Source of the DNA: Plantago elongata
Lineage: Eukaryota > Streptophyta > Magnoliopsida > Lamiales > Plantaginaceae
Assembly (NCBI GenBank): GCA_036897095.1
Contig: JAYMSP010000597.1
Coordinates: 1 to 46,114 of the forward strand
Direction: 5' to 3'
Length of the DNA stretch: 46,114 nt
Below, piece after piece: positions 38,030 through 46,114 of this stretch (within the stretch, counting starts at the first letter, position 1; each line of letters opens with the position of its first letter). Both the position numbers and the translations under genes were made by a program. Below the pieces are notes generated by a model. It saw only the letters and a program-made list of their open reading frames with translations, was not told the DNA's origin and did not search any database.

Positions 38030-41000
38030 ATGGATTCTCCTCGAGCCTCGATAAGCGTGGGGAAGCCTGAGGTCCAGCTCGAATTCAGGTGGGGTAAAAA
38101 AAGAGGCAAGGGAGGGAAAAATAAAGATGTCCAATTCTACGAGTCATTTACTTATGATGGGGAGGATTATGCATTGTACGACTGTGTATACTTGCAAGCA
38201 GATGAAGCTAAACCACACATTGGAAAGATTCTGAAGATTTGGCAAAATGGAGATAAGACCAAAAGGATGAAGGTTCAGTGGTTCTTTTACCCGTTCGAAA
38301 TTGAGTATTACTTAGGCGGTGTGAAATTTATGCAGAAGGAGCTGTTCTTTGCTTCGGGTGCTGGCAAGGGTCTTACGAATCTCAATCCTTTGGTGAGTTG
38401 GTTTTCGAGGCTTGCTTGTCTTTTAATCACACAAATTGCTCTGTGAAGTTCGTTAATTTATATGTTTCTCCACAATCCATTAGTAACTTAATATGCAGTT
38501 ACTTTATCTAGGATTTAGGAAAATTAATAAAATAATTGAGAGAGATATGTTGGTAAAGTGGTAAGTGGGCTATAAAGTATAATAGACGAATGAATAAAGT
38601 AGTGATTAAGTATTAAAGAGAATAAGAATTGATAAATGGGATAAAACATTACTGTTATGGATCAGTGAGTTTTTAATGGAGGGCAAAATAGTTAAAGTTG
38701 TTAAGTTTTTAATGGAAGCCCAAGGAAAGTTAGGAAGTCTTTAAGTTAAAATAATTAAATAACTGTCCTTGTTCACCACGATATGTAACATCTCCCGTAC
38801 CACTGTCTTCACGTGCCAATACAAATGAAAGGAGAATAAATTTTATTTCATGACAATCCCCATAAAATCTGCTACTATATCTGTTCATCCTAAAATTTAG
38901 GACACGCATTAACACACAAATCCAGCCGTGTCATTAACAAATTTTAGCCTTAACAACAATTCATTACTTGTTCAATCCTTAAGCATCTACGCCAACTATT
39001 GCAATGAGCCATAATGATGGGGTGGCTATGTCCCAGGCCAACCATCCGCACCCTTGGATGGTGCAGATCTTATCATTTATAACGACCTAATCACTAGTTG
39101 GTTGAGGTCCGATCCTAGCAAGATTACCACAAGTTTCGTTCGTATGATATATTGCCCATTGAGCTAGTGTCCTCACGACGAGAAGTTAAGCTAGCCAACC
39201 ATATAAGAAAGAGTATTGAAAGTAGAGCTTGAGTTTTGGCTGACATCCTCTACAAATCTCCAACAATCTACCTTGTTTATAATATTCAATGGAAAGTTTT
39301 AACGACTCAACCACTACTCTATCGGGACCTGACCCTCCAAATCGATGGGGTTACCAATGACTTATCCGCACACATCTCATTGGTATTGTCCGTTTCAGGC
39401 AGAGAATTACGAGTTTTCTTATGCACTTACCGCAAAGGTCTCATAACATGTCAGAATTTGTCTTGTTATGTATACCGTTTACCCACCACACTTAATTGAG
39501 GAAATATGTAGGATATCATAAACAACTATTTAAACAATTAACATCTTCATCAAGCCATAATGGACGGGGTGGCTATGTCCCAGACCAACCATCCTCACCT
39601 TTGGCTGATTCGTGGATGGCACTGCCCTTACCATGTATAACGACGCAATCACTAATTGGTAGATTTACGATCCTTTGGGCTACCTCGAATACCACAAGTT
39701 TTGTTGTGTCTATCGAGCCATAGCCCTCATGGGTTTGCTTTTAGAATTAGCCAAGAAACTTGATACCGTGTGAGAGTGTGTATATACTTATATTCCTTTG
39801 ATAGTTTGTTAAACTCACTCTCCTATGTGAGACTATGGAGAAATATAGTAAGAGGTGTACGGTCTGCTCTTACTTTCGTGCTTGTAATTTCTTAATTCCC
39901 TGGAGAGGTAGTCACATCACAGTGCGCTGGTCTTTTGGGCTACTTTTGCAATTTATTTTTGCACACTGCACATAAAATTGTATTCACATTATTCTCTCAC
40001 TTTTGGTAGTCTTTGATGATTGTTGCATTTCTCTAAATAACTCATTAATATGTGTGAGATATTTGTACATGTGCGTTTCTTTCGTCTTTCGATGTGGTTT
40101 TCAACTTAATCTGTCCCTCGGCCACTGTGCATACATTTGTTTTCAGGAAGCTATTGCTGGCAAGTGCAGTATCCTCTGCATATCGAAGGACAACAGAAAT
40201 CCACAACCATCTGCTGAAGAAATTCAGATGGCTGATTTTGTCTTTTACAGAACATTTGATGTTAGAAATGGTATGATCTCAGATCATTTTGGTGAAACAG
40301 TTGGAGAGCTTGATGGTATGTTGCTATATATAGGCAGTGGCATTTTATACTCTGCAGTTTTTTCATATTATAGGCAATTTAGTTACCATGTTTTTTAAAA
40401 CAATTTTAACTTTGGCAAAAATGTGCACGGGGACCTCTTGATTGGGATTAATTTATTTTGGCCGTGTGAATAGATACTGACCCTACAGTTTCCATGGGTT
40501 CTATGGTGGGTGTACTGTGTAAAAAAGCTCACTTTGTTTTTGTCATTGATGTTACAGTTGAGTTCATATTTAATAGAAAAGAGGATATTGATAGACTTCA
40601 TTCCATCAGCAAAGATGAAAAGATGAAAGCTATTATTGAGTTCAGAGAACCAGAGACCCCCCATGGATTGGAAAATGTGAAACTAGATGAAGGTCTTCAT
40701 AATATGATCGAAAAAGATAGTTCAACTGTGGGGCATGTGCAGGCAAAACAAGCAGGTGAAGAGAGGGTCAATCCAACGAATATAACTGTTCTTTCTGAAA
40801 AAGATTCGTCACAACTGATCTTAGGGGAAGAAGTAGGAGGTAAATCAGATTTTAGGGGACCTGAACGAGCAGCAAAAGTAGATAAACCTTCAAGTGGTTC
40901 AATTAGAGATAAAGCAAAAAAGTGTGCTGATCTGTCCAAAGAAAATCGGAAATATGGAGATGATGTTGCTCAAGAGATCAAGGACACATTGTCAACTAAA

Positions 41001-44000
41001 GATTTGCATGAAGGTCCTACTAAGATAGCAAAGCTTGACAATGCTACTAGGAAACCAAAGGCTGATGACAATGGGGAAACAAGCAAAACTAGGAGTTATG
41101 AGGATTCTAATAGGAAAGCACAATTTGATGATGATGACGACAATATCACAAATAAAATGTTGAAAAAGATGGCCGGGAGAAGTGATGCGGATTCTACTAG
41201 GAAAAAGGTGGATGACAATAAAGCTAAGAAATTAGGTGAAAGTGATTCAAAAAGTCCACCGATGCTTTTGTTCTCAAATAATGCCAATCATGATATCGGT
41301 GCCACAATATTACATGAGGATTTGCATCAAATGAAATATCCTATCAAGAATGAAAAAGTAGAGGATTCTACGCGGAAAGCTATTGATAACGACCAAAATG
41401 ACACGGTAAATAAGTTGAAAAGGAAAATTTGTGCCCGTGAAACAAAAAATTCACCAACACTTTTGTCCTCGAAGGATGCCAAAGATGAGAATGAGGACCT
41501 AAAAGCTTCATCTATTGGAGATGGGCTTACCAAGAAAAAACGAATGGAGGGTTCAACCGAAAAATCAAAAGTTGGTTATGTTGATCATAGTGGAAGTGAC
41601 TCATCGATACCTTTAGCCTCAAATGCCGACAAAAGGAAATCAAGAATTGATAATGGTCCTTCAAAGAGCCATCCTAACGAGAAGGGCAAGCTTTCAAATG
41701 ATGGATTACATAAAGCATCCATTAATACATCAAAAGTCAATGGCAAGAAAGTCGAAGGCCAAAAGTTTGAAGTCGTTCAAAGACCGAATGTAAGTTGAGC
41801 TTATACTCTACTAAAACTATGGCATGGAGGTATAATTGTTACGAAATATTGACCCTTCATGCACCTAATTATCTTCAAGTGCAATCAATAGACATTAATT
41901 ATATGCTCCATGCACCTTTCATCCGAACTAGGTGCATTATATCCCGTTGAGGAATGAGCTACACCTTTTTGATGGCTGGTTCTATAACCAAGGGCTATGA
42001 AATAGATTTTTGAAGCTCTTGATCTCCATTTCTCTTGTGTCTTGCAATGCTTTGATTTACTATTCCTTATATATTTATTTTCATTTGGCTTAGTTAGCCT
42101 TACCATAATTGACTAAGTGCATGTGCTACTTAATTTGATAAATAAGTAGAACATGACACACAAAATTGCTACCCATATTAGATTGAAGTATTTTCGTAAG
42201 TTCATCAAGTCATTCACTCTGGATGAAGAAGAACATTAGAGGAACGTGTTTTGATGGATCAAAATAGGAATATACTCTAACCGATATGCCCTTAGATTAC
42301 ATAAAAATCACACTTGAAAAAAGTTAGTGTTGTTAATTGAGCTGAGCGAAGTATTTCATTACTTGAGCTCGGCTTGAGCTTTAATGAGCATGAGCTTTGC
42401 TTGGCTCGACTCTTTACTAAAACGAGCTCAAGTCACAATAAGTAGGCTCGAGCTCATTATTGAAATATTCTTAGATTTTATTTTTAAGCGAGCCTAATAG
42501 AGTATCCACGAGTTTGAGACCTTCTCGGCTCGAGAACAACACGAGCTCCAAGTTAGGCTCGTGCTAATCTCGAGCACATTATCAAACTAGTCAAGGTCGA
42601 GCTTAACCGAGCCTAATCGAGTATCCATGAGTTCGAGACCCTTTCGGCTTGAGAACAACACGTGAACAAGTTAGGCTCGAGCTAATCTCAAACACCTTAT
42701 CAAACTAGCCAAGGTCGAGTCTTAGCAAGTTGTGTTGAGTCAACTAGGCAAGCCATTGACCTGTCTCGGTATGCAACAACTCTAGAAAGCGTGGAAAATT
42801 AGATAGAGCTGTATATGTTATACCGGAACTTGTTGCAAAAAAGGGCAAATCGATCACATTAAAATTACCTTGGGAGGTTCGTTTGTTATCCAAAAATTGT
42901 TGGATTCTTGGACAAGTGGAGAGTGTTGGGCGAAACATAAAAGCAAAGTTTGGATAGAGTGTGATCCAACATACTCTGGTGGAGGAGTTGTTATGAACCC
43001 TTAGACCATCTCCGTGGAGGTGAAGAAGAGAATGTGCTAATTTGTAGAAGAAATCCCACAACCCAAATGGGTCATCCAACACTTTGAAGAAGTAAAAAAG
43101 GAACAAATATAGTGACAATTTGATTTTTTGTTGCCTACTAAGTAAAAATAGGCAAAAAATCAAATTCCTAACTCGTCTTTACATTTCCAAAAAAGGAGGA
43201 AAATAGGGCGAACAATGGGATTGCATTTACTTTCACATTGTCCATTCAAATCCACTTCCTTGATCCACTTTTGTATTCACCACAAATACATAATACTCTT
43301 GAGATCCTCACTTTTATTCTTCTATACAATTGATATACTCACTTTGGATGAGTTACAAATGCATCCTACCCTCTAGAAGTCTTTATTCATCACCAACCAA
43401 TTAGCATTCTCCTATAATATTATTTACAATGGAGAGTTTCTTGCTACTATATAGAGGGTTTCATTTTCAAGTACCCTTAGTTTTTGTATCTAGAAATTTT
43501 GTAGTCTTTCTCCATCATTCTAGATGATTCCAGTAACTCCCATGATGGTTGTTCGGCAATACCTCCCAAAATCATGAATGAAGTGTAATCTTAAGATCGA
43601 ATGTACTAGTATGAACTAGGAAAATGCAAATTCTTATGTAGATATTCGATCTTATGGTTGAAAGTAATCCACATGACTTGAAATAATTGTATTAAATTTA
43701 TCAAGTTTCATTACCCACGTGATGTGGTGTATTGTGAGTCATGAGTCATGACAAGGTCTACAACTTACTCATAGACCTATACCTGGTCCATGGAAGAATC
43801 TCCTGTTTGGGCTGTGCTCCCAGTTGTACTCTTTTTAATTTGGCTTTTCATGCCTCCGTAATTTATATATTGTTGTCCCTCCCCCTAAAAAAATAAAATT
43901 GTATGATGGTTAATGTAATACAAATTGAGTTCAGAATGTATTAGGTAGGATCTTGGAAAAGACAACACCTGAAGCAAGCATTGGTTGCTAGATTTAGTTT

Positions 44001-45782
44001 GAATATAGGAATTACATGACCTCACCTGATATGCTTCATTGAGTAGAATTTATTGGAAAAGGCTAAACCCTTTATGAGTCCTGGTTTGTAGACTCACTCC
44101 AGATTTAGTAACCCAGGGATTCAAGTATGACTTGCATAAGAATTTATCTTCTGTCTATAGAATATGGAAGTCAATAGGGTGTGACCAGCAGACAAGTTAC
44201 TTCTTTGTCTTCAACTTTTATCTGTTTCATTTTTTGATCCATTGGGGAAAGAGATAATGCTCTTAATCCAATCTGAAAGGATTTTGTAGCGTCCCTTTCA
44301 CCGATTTATTACTTTGATGTTCTCTTAAATGTTTGATTGTCGGGGAGGAATGGCTCCTGGATGTGCTTCATGTGCATATCCTATCACCTATGCTTTTATG
44401 GGGTGTTAAAACACTCTACACACTCAATCACAAAAACACATTATGTTTGTCTGTGTATGTATGACTGTGTATGTATGTCCTTGACTCAATCGCAAAAACA
44501 CATTACGTTTGCAACCATTTTTTCCACCTGGCTTAGTTTTGCTGCTGTGAATTGCCCTCTAATGCTTCTTTTTTTTTTTTTAAATGCTTGCAGGAAAAGG
44601 GCAATTGGATTAAATTGGTGAGTTCCATTGATTTGACACTACATATGAAAATTTATCGTCAACCAGTCAAAGAGCAAAGTGATAACGAAAGTCATGTTTG
44701 AGTTATGTGTGACAGGAGAGTTGAGCAATGCTTGTCTTGTCTGGTTTTCGTGATATTTTTCATAGTCTCTTTACTTACTGTTAAATGAGGCGTGTAATAT
44801 TGAAGTGATTAAACAGTATCACTGTTTGTCTTTACCTCTGAGTTCGCCACGTACTGTATTTTTTAAAAACAGAAGTAATGTGAACCTAGATGTATCATTT
44901 TCTGTTCAAGTTAATGTTCTAATATGTGTGTGTAAAAGCCAATACTAAGTTTATATTTCTATCATTTTGCTACTGTGTGCTTTCTCTCAATACTCTATCC
45001 TTATACCCTGTTCAGTCATGGATGGAAAGAATGAAAGCTGCTGACGACCAAGGGAAACTAGTTTTGCTGTTGAATTTACCTGCTTCATATACTTCGGGAG
45101 AGGTAGAGGTAGGCTGACTAACTCGGAATTGCTTCCTTTATGATTCTTAATGTCTACATCTTTTCTGCATTAAGTGTGAATGAATTGGCACTGCTGGTTA
45201 TATCTTGTTTTAAACCATAATACTTGTGTAGATCTTTTTCTCCCCCAAGTAATTTAAGAGAAGATGATTTCTATTCCCAAGAAACCAAAGATAGAAGGCA
45301 CAATATCTAGAACTATTGCTGGTTGCTATGGTGAATCAATAGCATCTTTTTTATGATTATTGTTGGCAACGGTAACTACTATGTTGATTTCAGGATATCA
45401 TTTGGAATGCATTTGAGGAAAGCTGTATAGCTAAGGTGCTGCCACATACTGCTATTTCTAACCCAAAATCTGGTACGTAGAAGATCACAATTTGTTGGTT
45501 TGTGTCGGTGGTTATGCCAATTTTTCTAGTTTTTACTTTTTAGTATAGGAGTATGTTAGATTTATCCTGGCCCAGCACAGCCATTTTTTTTATTGCGCGT
45601 GTGTTCTCACACACACACACACACCTCTTTAGTTGCCTTCTTCTCTCTTGTTGAGCATGGTGATGATATCTTAGTTTGTCATTCCTGGCAGGTCAAGCCT
45701 TTGCTATCTTTAAAACAAGAGAAGCTGCAGAGAGAGTTGTGGAAAGGCTAGATGATGGATGCTTAATGTTGCCAAATTGTCG
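38030..45782 (+). CDS. ASI1: ASI1/IBM2-type BAH and RRM chromatin-RNA protein, 3' end outside window
   Basis: Exons are 38030-38392, 40147-40315, 40558-41789, 44594-44617, 45016-45108, 45394-45472 and 45692-45782, ending in a donor (CG|GTACGA). Phases close through 683 codons plus two bases and the protein continues beyond the window. A BAH domain spans residues about 36-165 (FYESFTYDGEDYALYDCVYL onward, ending DFVFYRTFDVRNG). Residues about 190-590 are charged, low-complexity and Lys/Asp/Ser-rich. The RRM starts about residue 610, with RNP2-like LVLLLNL and RNP1-like QAFAIFK. This BAH-then-RRM order is the ASI1 (ANTI-SILENCING 1, also IBM2/SG1) architecture. In Arabidopsis ASI1 acts with EDM2 and AIPP1 to promote distal polyadenylation of genes, including IBM1, whose introns hold heterochromatic repeats. 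Introns 1 and 3 are large (1.75 and 2.8 kb) and repeat-rich. Confidence 0.9.
39003..39230. repeat. dispersed repeat, copy 1, in ASI1 intron 1
   Basis: GCCATAATG...GGGTGGCTATGTCCCAGGCC and the following TATAACGACCTAATCACTAG...ACCACAAGTTT match the block at 39553-39740 in the same orientation with many substitutions. The boundaries are approximate. It looks like a worn transposable element fragment; the family is not recognised. Confidence 0.65.
39335..39470. repeat. dispersed repeat related to 45880-46010, in ASI1 intron 1
   Basis: GGTTACCAATGACTTATCCGC, CACACATCTCAT and TATTGTCCG...GGCAG recur in the same order in the last part of the window. This is a second repeat family or a different part of the same LTR-like element. 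Boundaries are approximate. Confidence 0.55.
39553..39740. repeat. dispersed repeat, copy 2, in ASI1 intron 1
   Basis: Same orientation and order of blocks as 39003-39230 (GGGTGGCTATGTCCCAGACC, TATAACGACGCAATCACTAA, ACCACAAGTTTTG). The copies differ at many positions and by small insertions, so they are not a recent duplication. Confidence 0.65.
42490..42727. repeat. two tandem 119-bp units in ASI1 intron 3
   Basis: Unit 1 (42490-42608) and unit 2 (42609-42727) both begin GAGCCTAAT, pass through GAGTATCCA and AACAAC, and end near CAAGGTCGAG. The region just before them (42340-42480) is dense in GAGCTCGAGCTT-like phrases. The whole block is richer in CpG than the surrounding intron. Confidence 0.75.
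44422..44511. repeat. short direct repeat in ASI1 intron 3
   Basis: ACTCAATCACAAAAACACAT followed by TATGTTTG at 44422 recurs 62 bp later at 44484 with two changes, separated by TGTATGTATG steps. It is a local tandem duplication just upstream of the T-rich tract before the micro-exon at 44594. Confidence 0.7.
45608..45624. repeat. CA dinucleotide microsatellite in ASI1 intron 6
   Basis: A pure CA run lies between the exons ending at 45472 and starting at 45692. It is a likely length-polymorphic marker; no function is apparent. A GT-rich run also closes the window from about 46089. Confidence 0.9.
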
Positions 45783-45879
45783 GTACGATCCAATTCAATT
45801 TAGTGCTAGATAAATAGACCATCACCCCCTATAAGAGTCCTATTAAGTTTATGCAATGATCATCACACTAGTAAATTGA

Positions 45880-46010
45880 GACCTGGCCATCCGGGCTGGC
45901 ATGGTTACCAATGACTTTGGCCACACATGTCACATTATGTATTGTCTGCTTTGCCGGAGTGCTCTCGGTTTGTTTGTGGAATCACCTAAAAGCCTCGTAC
46001 CACGTGAGAT
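45880..46010. repeat. dispersed repeat in the ASI1 intron after exon 7
   Basis: GGTTACCAATGACTTTGGCC, CACACATGTCACATTATG and TATTGTCTGC...GCCGGAG match the block at 39335-39430 in the same orientation. The following CCACGTGAGATTGTG resembles LTR-edge phrases seen in plant elements. The enclosing intron is not closed inside the window. Confidence 0.55.
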
Positions 46011-46114
46011 TGTGAAAATTCACTGCAGTTCTAAGATAATAATCGCAAGAACAAATTTTTTGTGGGGCAGCTGAAGAGTGGAGAGAGGGCGTGTGTGTGC
46101 GTGTGTGGGGGGGG

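Noticed and set aside
39150..39195. GAGAAGTTAAGC phrase resembling a 5S rRNA promoter box, as in Cassandra TRIM elements
   Set aside because: Only this short phrase matches; the other 5S boxes and the LTR ends are absent nearby.

Overview
This is nuclear DNA from a flowering plant, almost certainly a eudicot. It is AT-rich, its genes are split by many GT-AG introns, and its intergenic space and introns hold MITEs and degraded retrotransposons. Four protein-coding genes can be modelled exon by exon. No rRNA, tRNA, CRISPR array or prokaryotic operon was seen. The species cannot be named from the sequence alone.

Layout. (1) 1-1649: a TA tract and two copies of one MITE family facing each other. 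(2) 1650-4548, minus strand: a complete four-exon YUCCA-type flavin monooxygenase of 416 aa, the rate-limiting step of indole-3-pyruvate auxin synthesis, closest to the YUC6/YUC2 type. (3) 4549-16600: a long gene-poor stretch with further MITEs, a probable LINE-like 3' end and a gutted Ty1/Copia element that keeps its primer-binding site, part of protease and the integrase core but has lost gag, reverse transcriptase and the 3' LTR. (4) 16876-18701, plus strand: a three-exon RD22-type BURP-domain protein of 384 aa with a TATA box and MYC/MYB-like sites upstream. (5) 19902-35619, minus strand: a 26-exon DNA polymerase theta (POLQ, TEBICHI in Arabidopsis). All exon phases close and give 2254 aa with an intact helicase and an intact family-A polymerase. 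(6) 38030 to beyond 45782, plus strand: an ASI1/IBM2-type protein with a BAH domain, a long charged middle and an RRM. Its 3' end lies outside the window.

How the genes relate. YUC and RD22 are unrelated in function, but I recall YUC6 and RD22 being adjacent in Arabidopsis, so their proximity here looks like conserved gene order. POLQ and ASI1 are divergently transcribed from a roughly 1.9 kb spacer. POLQ repairs double-strand breaks by microhomology-mediated end joining. ASI1 secures full-length transcription through introns that carry heterochromatic repeats.

No convincingly new biological system was found. The observations most worth a second look are: the repeat-loaded introns of ASI1 itself, which suggest self-regulation; three tandem 114-bp (38-residue) repeats in the POLQ N-terminus; a 44-codon open frame behind a splice acceptor downstream of the POLQ stop; the YUC-RD22-POLQ-ASI1 order; and several hairpin MITEs inside introns.
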